Below are positions 1 through 9,798 of a stretch of DNA of 64,000 nucleotides, piece by piece. Origin of the DNA: Virgisporangium ochraceum (lineage in GTDB: Bacteria > Actinomycetota > Actinomycetes > Mycobacteriales > Micromonosporaceae); the NCBI RefSeq assembly GCF_016863655.1, contig NZ_BOPH01000146.1, positions 1 to 64,000 on the forward strand, in the 5' to 3' direction. The position numbers were made by a program, and so were the translations under genes. The notes beneath the pieces are model-generated. The model was not told the DNA's origin. It was given only the letters and a program-made list of their open reading frames with translations, and did no database searches. Positions within the stretch are counted from its first letter, which is position 1; each line of letters begins with the position of its first letter.

Positions 1-20
1 CCGTATCTTGACTCCAGATC

Positions 21-57
21 TTGACCTGGGGCATCGGTAAGCCGTAACTTACCGTTC
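21..57 (+). promoter_or_regulatory. Promoter with overlapping inverted-repeat operator of the ArsR gene
   Basis: TTGACC at 21-26 and TAACTT at 45-50 are separated by 18 nt. The GTG start follows 7 nt after the -10, which suggests a leaderless mRNA. The 20-bp element CGGTAAGCCGTAACTTACCG at 35-54 has perfect 7-bp arms around a 6-nt centre and covers the -10. This is a likely site for autorepression by the ArsR product. The promoter is read from sequence; its function is inferred. Confidence 0.6.
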
Positions 58-381
58 GTGGCAACTTACCAAGCGGGCGACGCGTGGGACCTGCTCGGTG
101 ACCCCACCAGGCGCGCGATCGTCGAGTGCCTCGCCGACCGGCCACGCGCCGTCGGCGAGCTCGCCGAGGCGTTGCCGATCAGCCGGCCCGCGGTGTCGCA
201 GCATCTGAAGGTGCTCAAGGAGGCGGGGCTGGTCTCCGACCGGGCCGCCGGCACGCGGCGCGTCTACCGGCTCAACCCCGCCGGGGTGGCCGCGTTGCGG
301 GACCAGCTGGAGACGTTCTGGAACCGCGCGCTCGACGGCTATGTCAAGGCCGTCGAGAACGAGCCTCGGGAGGACCGATGA
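58..381 (+). CDS. ArsR-family winged-helix transcriptional regulator
   Basis: This 107-residue protein is a single ArsR/SmtB-type winged helix. It has the family signature DPTRRAIVECL near residues 15-25 and a recognition helix around SRPAVSQHLKVLKEAGLV (about 41-58). No cysteine metal site is visible, so it belongs with the non-metal ArsR proteins that are commonly paired with SRPBCC genes. The GTG start lies 7 nt after a good -10, so translation is probably leaderless. Its stop overlaps the ATG of the SRPBCC gene (ATGA). It most likely represses its own two-gene operon through the inverted repeat at 35-54. The inducing signal is unknown. Confidence 0.85.
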   Translation: MATYQAGDAWDLLGDPTRRAIVECLADRPRAVGELAEALPISRPAVSQHLKVLKEAGLVSDRAAGTRRVYRLNPAGVAALRDQLETFWNRALDGYVKAVENEPREDR

Positions 382-845
382 CAGCGGACACGGTGATACG
401 CCGGCAGGTGGTCGTGCAGGTGCCGGTGGAGGCGGCGTTCGACGCGTTTACCAAGCGGTTCGGGGACTTCAAGCCACGCGAGCACACCCTCCTCGCGTCC
501 CCCGTGGTGGAGACCGTGTTCGAGCCGAAGGTCGGCGGTCACATCGTCGACCGGGGCGAGGACGGCAGCGAGTGCCGGTGGGCGCGCGTCCTCGTGTACG
601 AACCTCCGAACCGGGTGGTGTTCAGCTGGGACATCGATCCCGAGTGGCAGATCGAGACCGAGCCGGAGAACACCAGCGAGGTCGAGGTGAGGTTCGTGGA
701 AGAGGCACCGGGACGCACGCGGGTCGAGCTCGAACACCGCCACCTCGACCGCCACGGCCCCGGCTGGCAGGCCATGCGCAACGGCGTCGCCGCCGATGAC
801 GGATGGCCGCTGTACCTAGACAACTTCGTCGCCGTCCTCGGCTGA
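378..845 (+). CDS. SRPBCC (AHSA1-like) domain protein
   Basis: This 155-residue protein has the START/SRPBCC fold of the Aha1/CalC group. It opens with VIRRQVVVQVPVEAAFDAF, has a central beta region with WARVLVYEPPNRVVFSWDI, and ends with a helix containing GWPLYLDNFVAVLG. Such proteins have a hydrophobic cavity for small ligands, and their substrates are usually unknown. The ATG overlaps the ArsR stop, so the pair is translationally coupled. A similar ArsR-SRPBCC pair lies at 39294-40098. An 11-bp GC-rich hairpin follows at 879-914. Confidence 0.8.
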   Translation: MTADTVIRRQVVVQVPVEAAFDAFTKRFGDFKPREHTLLASPVVETVFEPKVGGHIVDRGEDGSECRWARVLVYEPPNRVVFSWDIDPEWQIETEPENTSEVEVRFVEEAPGRTRVELEHRHLDRHGPGWQAMRNGVAADDGWPLYLDNFVAVLG

Positions 846-878
846 TCGGCATCGCCGCTCCGGACCCACCGCCCGACC

Positions 879-914
879 CGCGCCCCTGGACCCGCCGCCG
901 GGCCCAGGGGCGCG
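879..914 (+). terminator. GC-rich hairpin after the ArsR-SRPBCC operon
   Basis: Perfect 11-bp arms CGCGCCCCTGG (879-889) and CCAGGGGCGCG (904-914) enclose a 14-nt loop, 34 nt after the SRPBCC stop. There is no U-tract, as is common for actinobacterial terminators. Confidence 0.5.
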
Positions 915-1002
915 TGACCACTGTTCCTGAATACGCTGGCCGTTCGGACATTCCCGCCGCGGAAGACAACGCGGGCGGGTCCGGCGGGTCTACCGTCCCG
1001 TC

Positions 1003-1461
1003 GTGACTTACCCGCCGCCGCCACCACCCCCACGCCGGCCGCCGTCGAAGTATCTCGCTCTGTGGATCTCGTTGCCGATCTTCGCGTTGTTCGCCCTGTG
1101 CATCGGCATCGGCGCCGCCCTCGAAGACGACGAGGAACCGGCCGGCACCCCGCAGCCGGTCGCCAGCATCGGCAGCCCGACCCCCGCCGCCCCACCGACG
1201 ACCACCCCTCCCGCGGTCGCCGACCCGACCACCGCGGCCCCGGCGACGACGAGCCCACCCGCGACCAGAACCACCACAACCACCACCCGCCCGGCCGCCC
1301 CACCTACCACCCGCACGACGACCACGAAGCCGCCGAGTTCGGTGTATTACAAGAACTGCGCGGCGGCGAAGGCCGCGGGTGCCGCCCCGCTGTACCGCGG
1401 CGAGCCCGGCTACCGGTCGGAACTCGACGGCGACAACGACGGCGTCGCCTGCGAGACGTGA
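1003..1461 (+). CDS. Membrane-anchored Excalibur calcium-binding domain protein
   Basis: The 152-residue product has a proline-rich cytoplasmic start and one membrane helix at about residues 17-40. A Thr/Pro-rich linker of about 70 residues follows, consistent with a stalk crossing the cell wall. The C-terminal Excalibur domain begins at YYKNCAAAKAAGAAPLYRG and ends with DGDNDGVACE, the DxDxDG calcium-loop signature with two conserved cysteines. Excalibur domains occur on extracellular actinobacterial and firmicute proteins, often nucleases, but no nuclease domain is present here. A TACCGT hexamer at 991-996, 6 nt before the GTG, suggests a leaderless transcript. Function beyond surface calcium binding is unknown. 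Confidence 0.8.
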   Translation: MTYPPPPPPPRRPPSKYLALWISLPIFALFALCIGIGAALEDDEEPAGTPQPVASIGSPTPAAPPTTTPPAVADPTTAAPATTSPPATRTTTTTTRPAAPPTTRTTTTKPPSSVYYKNCAAAKAAGAAPLYRGEPGYRSELDGDNDGVACET

Positions 1462-1521
1462 CACCGGCGCGCCGCGTGCCGTCGGATCCCCACGTCCGCC
1501 CGTGTGCTGAATACTGGACGC

Positions 1522-2529
1522 GTGCTCACGCCTCGTGACTACCTGGAGTTGTCACCGGCTGCCGCCCGCTCCCAGTGGTCGTCCATCCTGGAGCGGACTT
1601 TGGTGACGCAGGGGCGGCAGGTCGACTTCACTCCCGTCGAGACGTTGCTCTGCCTCGCCGCGAGTCTCGTGGTGAACCACCGCAGGTTCGGGGGCGGCAC
1701 CAGCCACCTGGCGCCGGCGCCGGTGCCCGCGCTCGCCGTGCTGTTCCGGCGCCGGAACAGCAGCATTCTGGCGAAGATGGCGAACCTCGACGGCAGCCGC
1801 CGTAACGGCGCGCGGCACGAGGTGGAGGTGGCGGCGCGCCTTCTCGGGGAGCCGGCCGAGCTCGCGCTGCGGTATCGGCTCATCCTCCAAGCGGCACGTG
1901 ACAGCGGGATCCAGGCCGCCGACCTGCCCGACTTCCTCGACCTCGAAGGCAGCGACGCCGAGGTGCTGCTGCTCGGGCAGGAGGAGCTACCGGAGTCCGA
2001 CGTCGAGGCGGCCGTACAGGACGCGAGCGAGCGGTGGCTGCGGGAACGCGCGGACCTTGACGAGCTGATCACGGAGCGCCTGCTCGTCGCAACCGCCCGG
2101 ATCGGTCAGCACCGGTTCGCGCACGAGGTCTTGCACAATCACCGGCATCGCTGCGTGTTCTGCGGGTTGAGTGTTCGGTCGGCGGGGGAGAGAGCGCCGC
2201 GCATGCTGGTCGCGAGTCACATCAAACCGTGGCGCGTGTGCACCCCGACGGAACGTCTCGACGTCCGCAACGGTCTGACAGCGTGCCCCACCCACGATGT
2301 GGCGTTCGACACCGGCCTCATGACCGTCAACGGTGGCCTGCGAATCCACATCGCCCCGGATGTTCTCCACTCCGTTGGCCAGAGCCCCGCGATGCGTGCG
2401 GTCTTCGGCCGCCCACCTCTCGACGAGCGCCTCCTGATCCCGGACGGGGCGAGCAAGCCGCACGCCGCATACCTCCGCTGGCACCACGAGAACGTCTACC
2501 GGTCGGAACTGCCGGCGACGTCCCGGTGA
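1522..2529 (+). CDS. HNH endonuclease (putative restriction-type nuclease)
   Basis: The C-terminal half carries an HNH nuclease module: CVFCG at about residue 211, LVASHIKPW at about 230, then RNGLTACPTHDVAFDTG at about 248-264. This resembles the COG3440 group of predicted restriction endonucleases. The N-terminal 200 residues contain LFRRRNSSILAKMANLDGS and may recognise DNA, but I do not recognise a named domain there. I chose the GTG at 1522 (335 aa) because AATACT at 1510-1515 sits 6 nt upstream, as in other leaderless genes here; an in-frame GTG at 1504 would add 6 residues. No methyltransferase or other defence partner is adjacent, so it looks solitary. Confidence 0.8.
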   Translation: MLTPRDYLELSPAAARSQWSSILERTLVTQGRQVDFTPVETLLCLAASLVVNHRRFGGGTSHLAPAPVPALAVLFRRRNSSILAKMANLDGSRRNGARHEVEVAARLLGEPAELALRYRLILQAARDSGIQAADLPDFLDLEGSDAEVLLLGQEELPESDVEAAVQDASERWLRERADLDELITERLLVATARIGQHRFAHEVLHNHRHRCVFCGLSVRSAGERAPRMLVASHIKPWRVCTPTERLDVRNGLTACPTHDVAFDTGLMTVNGGLRIHIAPDVLHSVGQSPAMRAVFGRPPLDERLLIPDGASKPHAAYLRWHHENVYRSELPATSR

Positions 2530-2568
2530 ACCCGCGACGCACCCGCAACGCCCGTCCGGGCCGTGCGG

Positions 2569-3222
2569 TCACCAGCCGCGGGCGCGCCATTCCGGGAGGG
2601 ACGGCCGCTCCGCGCCCAGCGTCGAGTCCTTGCCGTGGCCCGGGTAGAACCACGTCTCGTCCGGCAGTTGCCCGAACACCTTCCGCTCGACGTCGTCGAT
2701 CAGGGAGGCGAAGTTCTCCTTGGAGCCGAACGTGTTCCCCACCCCACCGGGGAACAGCGAGTCGCCCGTGAACAGGTGCGGCGTGCCCGACGGGTCGCGG
2801 TACAGCAGACAGATCGAGCCCGGCGTGTGACCCACCAGGTGGATCACCTCGAGTGCCACGTCGCCCACGCGTACCGTGTCGCCGTCCGCGACGGTCTCGT
2901 CGACGTCGGGGATGCCGTCGGCGTCGGCGGCGTGGGACACCGACGTGGCGCCGGTGGCCTTGAGGACGGCGAGCAGGGCCTGCCAGTGGTCGCCGTGCTG
3001 GTGGGTGGTGACCACAGTGGACAGTCCGGCGTCGCCGACCAGGTCGAGCAGGGTCGGCGCGTCGTTGGCGGCGTCGATCAGCAGCTGGGCGCCGGTCTGC
3101 TTGCAGCGCAACAGATAGGCGTTGTTGTCCATCGGGCCGACCGACACCTTCGTGATGGTCAGGGCGGCGAGGTCGCGAACGTCGGCGGGTCCGCCGGGGG
3201 TGACCGCTCCGGTGTATGTCAC
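2569..3222 (-). CDS. MBL-fold metallohydrolase (glyoxalase II-like)
   Basis: The 217-residue protein has the metallo-beta-lactamase metal motif THQHGDH at residues 73-79. Further ligands are H132 in GHTPGS, D154 in FTGDSLF and H196 in PGHG, the arrangement of glyoxalase II-like hydrolases. Likely substrates are thioesters of mycothiol or similar, but the sequence does not fix this. I chose the GTG at 3222 because GAGGAGG precedes it by 5 nt; the longer reading frame lacks a ribosome binding site. It starts 10 bp after the mycothiol-dependent isomerase homologue, so the two are probably one operon, and a shared thiol link is plausible. Confidence 0.85.
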   Translation of the reverse strand: MTYTGAVTPGGPADVRDLAALTITKVSVGPMDNNAYLLRCKQTGAQLLIDAANDAPTLLDLVGDAGLSTVVTTHQHGDHWQALLAVLKATGATSVSHAADADGIPDVDETVADGDTVRVGDVALEVIHLVGHTPGSICLLYRDPSGTPHLFTGDSLFPGGVGNTFGSKENFASLIDDVERKVFGQLPDETWFYPGHGKDSTLGAERPSLPEWRARGW

Positions 3223-3232
3223 GTCAGCCTCC

Positions 3233-3937
3233 TCATTTCCACGTGGGTACCGCGGGGAGCTGGCCCGCGGGTTCGGTGCGCAGCGCGTCACCCGTCGATC
3301 GTCCGATCAACCACGCCAGAATGGCGCGCGCCGGCCCGCGGACGGTGATCGGCGCGGGCGCCGCGCCGATCGTCGTGTCAAAGGCGAGATCGTCGGCGGA
3401 CGCGGTGAGCCCGCCGCTCCAGCCGGCCAGATCGGCGGTGACCTGGCGGAGCAGGTGCAGGGTGAACGCCTCGGGCCAGTCGGCGGGGCGGTAGCTGGCG
3501 TTGAGGTCGACGTGGTGCACCTCGAGCTCGCACCAGCGGCTCCACACCACCTGTTGCGGCGTCATCGTCCGGCCGGAGCGGTGCCGGACCTCCGCGCCCC
3601 AGGCGGCCGGCGTCATCGCGTCGACGGCTTCGACGAGACGGGCGGCGGACCGCTCCAGGTCCTCGAGCTGCTCGGGGAGGGCGCGACCGGCGCCGGCCCC
3701 GATGTCGGCCTCGCGGCTCTCCGGGGAGGCGTACATCGGCGTCTCGACGCCGGTGCGGGCCCACGTGAGCAGGTTCACGCAGCCGTCGGCGTTGCGGGCG
3801 AGGTGGGTGAGCACGTGGCCCCGCGTCCAGCCGGGAAGGAGCGACGGCGCAACGACATCGAGCTCGCGGGCGGTGGCGAGCAGCCGCTCGTCGGACCGGG
3901 CCACCTCGGCGGCGAGGAGCAGCGGATCGGTGGTCAC
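3233..3937 (-). CDS. Maleylpyruvate isomerase family mycothiol-dependent enzyme
   Basis: This 234-residue protein belongs to the actinobacterial DinB-like family named after mycothiol-dependent maleylpyruvate isomerase. The N-terminal helical bundle has the signature LLPGWTRGHVLTHLARNADG (about residues 33-52), with metal-ligand candidates H41 and H45. Further histidines lie in ARTGVETPMYASPE and in the CELEVHHVDLN segment. Members use mycothiol as cofactor or carry out thiol-transfer and detoxification steps; the actual substrate is unknown. It is the first gene of a two-gene operon with the MBL hydrolase. The product name is a family label rather than an activity assignment. Confidence 0.85.
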   Translation of the reverse strand: MTTDPLLLAAEVARSDERLLATARELDVVAPSLLPGWTRGHVLTHLARNADGCVNLLTWARTGVETPMYASPESREADIGAGAGRALPEQLEDLERSAARLVEAVDAMTPAAWGAEVRHRSGRTMTPQQVVWSRWCELEVHHVDLNASYRPADWPEAFTLHLLRQVTADLAGWSGGLTASADDLAFDTTIGAAPAPITVRGPARAILAWLIGRSTGDALRTEPAGQLPAVPTWK

Positions 3938-4047
3938 GCCTCGAACCTAGCGGATATTCGGTTTCGCAGGGTGGCGCCCGGTGCCTAACGTCGTCGCAAC
4001 AGGGCTGGCCAGCCATTGGCAACACCGGGGGAGGAGGGTGCTTCAAC

Positions 4048-4089
4048 ATGCGTAACTGTCACGGGGTCACCGCCTCCAGCCGGCGCTGA
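4048..4089 (+). CDS. 13-residue leader peptide upstream of rsgA
   Basis: The ORF MRNCHGVTASSRR starts at ATG 4048 with a strong Shine-Dalgarno GAGGAGGG at 4031-4038 and ends with TGA at 4087-4089, 23 nt before rsgA. It contains one cysteine and two terminal arginines. The pyrimidine run at 4091-4101 (CCTCCCTCCCC) can partly pair with the leader's own purine-rich ribosome site, which suggests translation-dependent folding. Short cysteine-containing uORFs act as attenuators in some mycobacterial sulfur genes; that this is such a leader is inference. Confidence 0.5.
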   Translation: MRNCHGVTASSRR

Positions 4090-4112
4090 CCTCCCTCCCC
4101 TAAGGACCTCCG

Positions 4113-5171
4113 ATGAGAGTCGACCTGTCGTCCCTTGGCTGGGACGACGGCTTCAAAGCCGCATACTCACCGTTCAACCGACCCGACCAATACCCGGCCC
4201 GGGTCACCCGGGTCGACCGTGGCGTGTGTTCGGCGTTGACGGCCCATGGTCCCGTCCGGGCGAGCCTCGGCGGGTCCGTGCTCGACCGGGCCGCCTCCGA
4301 CCCGTCCGCTTTCCCCTGCGCCGGCGACTGGGTGGCGGTCCGCGAGTGGCCCGACGACCGCGTCACGATCGAGGCGGTGCTGGCCCGCCGCACGGCCGTG
4401 GTGCGCGCGACCGTCGCCAATGACTCCGGTGGGCAGGTGCTCGCCGCGAACCTCGATACCGCGGCCGTGGTCGAGCCGCTCGACCCCGATCCCGACCTCG
4501 GCCGCGTCGAAAGGCTGCTCGCGTTGGCGTACGCCTGCGGCGCGTCCCCTCTGATCATTCTCACGAAGGCCGACCTCCTGCGTGACCCGGCGGCGGTCGC
4601 GGCGTCGGTGGGCCTGGCCGCGCCGGGCGTTCCGGTGATCACCGTGAGTACACGAACCGGCGCGGGGCTCGACCTGCTGGCTCCCCACGTGCGGCCGGGC
4701 CGCACGTTGGGGCTGCTGGGTCCGTCGGGCGCGGGCAAGTCGAGCCTGGTCAATGCCATCGTCGGCACGACCGTCATGGGGACGCAGGAGCAGCGCGCCG
4801 ATGGCCGCGGGCGCCACACGACCACGTTCCGGGCCCTCGTCTGCGTGCCCGGCGGGGGAGCGGTGCTCGACACGCCCGGTCTGCGCCAGATCGGCTTGTT
4901 CGACGCGGCCGACGGGCTCGACGGCGCGTTCGACGACATCACCGCGTTGGCGGAACAGTGCCGCTTCAAACGGTGTTCACACGAACACGAACCGGGGTGT
5001 GCCGTGCTGGCGGCGGTGGAGTCGGGGGCGCTGGCGCCGCGGCGGTTGGCCAGTTGGCGCAAGCTGAAACGTGAGTTGTCCTTCGCGACGCGGCGGCGTG
5101 AGGCGCGGGTCACGAAGGCGGAGCTGTTCCGGCACCGACGCAGCGAGCAGAGGAGGCGCGCAAGACCGTAA
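4113..5171 (+). CDS. rsgA: Ribosome small-subunit-dependent GTPase RsgA
   Basis: The 352-residue product is a circularly permuted GTPase that checks late 30S subunit maturation. An N-terminal OB-like domain comes first. The G motifs then appear in permuted order: TKAD (G4, about 150), GPSGAGKSSLVN (G1, about 203), the G2 region RGRHTTTF and DTPGLR (G3, about 255). A C-terminal zinc knuckle CRFKRCSHEHEPGC (about 283-296) and a basic tail complete it. Length and domain order match the family. A purine-rich leader with a 13-codon uORF precedes the gene, so its translation may be regulated. Confidence 0.93.
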   Translation: MRVDLSSLGWDDGFKAAYSPFNRPDQYPARVTRVDRGVCSALTAHGPVRASLGGSVLDRAASDPSAFPCAGDWVAVREWPDDRVTIEAVLARRTAVVRATVANDSGGQVLAANLDTAAVVEPLDPDPDLGRVERLLALAYACGASPLIILTKADLLRDPAAVAASVGLAAPGVPVITVSTRTGAGLDLLAPHVRPGRTLGLLGPSGAGKSSLVNAIVGTTVMGTQEQRADGRGRHTTTFRALVCVPGGGAVLDTPGLRQIGLFDAADGLDGAFDDITALAEQCRFKRCSHEHEPGCAVLAAVESGALAPRRLASWRKLKRELSFATRRREARVTKAELFRHRRSEQRRRARP

Positions 5172-5187
5172 GGTTGGTTGAGGGGGC

Positions 5188-5203
5188 TCGCACACCCGTT
5201 CGG
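5188..5203 (+). promoter_or_regulatory. LexA (SOS) box-like site upstream of uvrA
   Basis: TCGCACACCCGTTCGG matches the actinobacterial/Gram-positive SOS consensus TCGAAC-N4-GTTCGA at 10 of 12 defined positions with exact spacing. It lies about 97 bp before the uvrA start. uvrA is LexA-controlled in many bacteria, which supports the call. Two mismatches leave real doubt. Confidence 0.45.
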
Positions 5204-5299
5204 GGCCGAGCTATTTCGCTGGGTCAGCGTTTTTGTCATAGGGCCTCGCTACAGTGGCCCCGCTGATACCCGACCTCAACTCCAGTTACAGAGGGTGAC

Positions 5300-8595
<3,296 letters not shown>

Positions 8596-8599
<4 letters not shown>

Positions 8600-8800
8600 C
8601 CCGGCCCCGCTGACCCGGCCCCGCTGACCCGGCCCCGCTGACCCGGCCCGGCCCGGCTGATCCTGCTGGGTCGGGTCTGCTGGGTCGGGTCTGCTGGGTC
8701 GGGTTGGCCCGCTCGGGTTGGCCCGCTCGGGTCGGCCCGCCCAGTCCGTCGCCCGCCCGCCTGGTCAGGGCCGCCTAGTCCGGGCCGCCTGGTCAGGGCT
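8596..8800. repeat. Mosaic of four consecutive 14-bp-period tandem arrays
   Basis: Starting at the uvrA stop codon, CTGACCCGGCCCCG occurs three times plus a variant (8596-8649). CTGCTGGGTCGGGT then occurs three times (8663-8704) and TGGCCCGCTCGGGT twice (8705-8732). A GCCTGGTCAGGGCC-type unit follows three times (8759-8800). The unit sequence changes but the period stays 14 bp. I see no ORF with plausible codon use here. Confidence 0.8.
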
Positions 8801-8899
8801 GCCCCGCCCGTCGGCCCGCCCCTGGCCCGTCCGGTCCACCTCGCCCCGGTGCCCCGCGCCCCCAGCCACCTCCCCACCGCTCGCCCCGCCATTCCGCGC

Positions 8900-8971
8900 C
8901 GATCTTGCAGTTGTGGCCACCCTTTCCTCCCGGTTCGTGGGGCTTTGTCAGGGGCCACAACTGCAAGATCG
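8900..8971. repeat. Dispersed palindromic element, copy 1
   Basis: Perfect 19-bp arms CGATCTTGCAGTTGTGGCC (8900-8918) and its reverse complement (8953-8971) flank a 34-nt loop. A second copy with nearly the same arms and flanks is at 18753-18830. The conserved arms and differing loops fit a REP- or MITE-like intergenic repeat rather than an ordinary terminator. Confidence 0.75.
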
Positions 8972-9203
8972 ACGGGGGTACGGGCGGCGGGAGGGCGGCG
9001 GAGGGCGGCGGGAGCGCGGCGGGAGGGCGTGGGTATTAACCGGGGCTTAGGGTTCTCGCAGCGTGCCGATAGGGGTTCGGCGACCAGCCTTGATCTCCAC
9101 GGCAGCCACACCGTTGGTAGTCGACCGTGGAGTCTTCTGGGGCGGTTTACACAGGTTCCTACCAGGGTCCGGTAACCAACTCGTGATCTCCATTTCTGAA
9201 CAC

Positions 9204-9218
9204 TTGCTGAGTCAACAA
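9204..9218. promoter_or_regulatory. Imperfect palindrome upstream of the Rieske gene
   Basis: TTGCTGAGTCAACAA is a 15-bp palindrome with one mismatch per arm, 46 bp before the Rieske ATG, where a regulator could overlap the promoter. No regulator can be named. Confidence 0.3.
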
Positions 9219-9264
9219 CGTATGTACTGGAGATCGGAACATTGGAACACCGTGAGGAGCGAAG

Positions 9265-9723
9265 ATGACCGAGACGACCCGACGCACCGTGATCGCGGGC
9301 GCCGCTGGCCTATCGGCGACAGTTGCGCTGACGGCGTGCGGCGACGACACCGCCGACACCGACACGGGTGACGCCGCGGGGCAGCCCGCCGATCAGGCGA
9401 CCCCGACCGGCACGTCCACCGCCAACGGTGGTGCCGCGGCCGGGCTGGCCGCCCTCGCCGACATCCCGGTGAACGGTGGGAAGATCTTCGCGGCCGAGAA
9501 GGTCGTGGTCACGCAGCCGACGGCCGGTGAGGTGAAGGCGTTCTCGACGACCTGCACCCACCAGGGGTGCGCGGTCTCCAAGGTGGAGAACGGTCTCATC
9601 GTCTGCCCCTGCCACGACAGCAAGTTCAAGATCTCCGATGGGACGCCGACCGGCGGTCCGGCCACCAAGCCGTTGCAGAGCAAGTCGGTCAAGGTCGAGG
9701 GCGGGCAGATCGTCCTCAGCTGA
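9265..9723 (+). CDS. Exported Rieske [2Fe-2S] protein, Tat substrate and probable lipoprotein
   Basis: This 152-residue protein begins with a twin-arginine signal (TRRTVIAGAAGLSATVALTA) ending in a lipobox-like LTAC. It should therefore fold in the cytoplasm, cross by Tat and be lipid-anchored outside. A short Asp/Thr/Ala-rich linker precedes the Rieske domain, with cluster motifs CTHQGC (about 97-102) and CPCHD (about 114-118). It is a stand-alone Rieske protein, much shorter than the QcrA subunit of the bc1 complex, and no respiratory genes are adjacent. Its electron partner is unknown. GAGGAGCGAAG before the ATG is a clear ribosome site, and a U-tailed terminator follows. Confidence 0.88.
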   Translation: MTETTRRTVIAGAAGLSATVALTACGDDTADTDTGDAAGQPADQATPTGTSTANGGAAAGLAALADIPVNGGKIFAAEKVVVTQPTAGEVKAFSTTCTHQGCAVSKVENGLIVCPCHDSKFKISDGTPTGGPATKPLQSKSVKVEGGQIVLS

Positions 9724-9730
9724 GCATCCG

Positions 9731-9770
9731 CGCGGTGGCGGGTTCCTCCGGGAGCCCGCCGCCGCGTTTT
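9731..9770 (+). terminator. Rho-independent terminator after the Rieske gene
   Basis: A GC-rich stem of about 16 bp (9731-9746 with 9750-9766, including G-U pairs) and a 3-nt loop is followed by TTTT at 9767-9770. It begins 8 nt after the stop codon. Confidence 0.75.
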
Positions 9771-9785
9771 GACGTACCCCCGGAC

Positions 9786-9798
9786 TAATCTCGAACAC
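9786..9798 (+). promoter_or_regulatory. -10 element of a probable leaderless uvrC promoter
   Basis: TAATCT at 9786-9791 lies 7 nt before GTG 9799, the spacing of leaderless actinobacterial starts. No convincing -35 is present. It supports 9799 over the longer frame from 9769. Confidence 0.4.

Larger units (their letters stand above)
8600..9264. other. 665-bp intergenic region between uvrA and the Rieske gene
   Basis: It holds the 14-bp-period arrays (to 8800), low-complexity GC-rich sequence, and a 19-bp inverted repeat (8900-8971). From about 9035 a more balanced stretch probably contains the promoter of the Rieske gene. An imperfect palindrome TTGCTGAGTCAACAA lies at 9204-9218. I see no credible gene. 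Confidence 0.7.

Noticed and set aside
8900..8971. The 19-bp inverted repeat as a simple uvrA terminator
   Set aside because: It is 300 bp from the uvrA stop, has a 34-nt loop, and its arms recur at 18753-18830, so a dispersed repeat explains it better.
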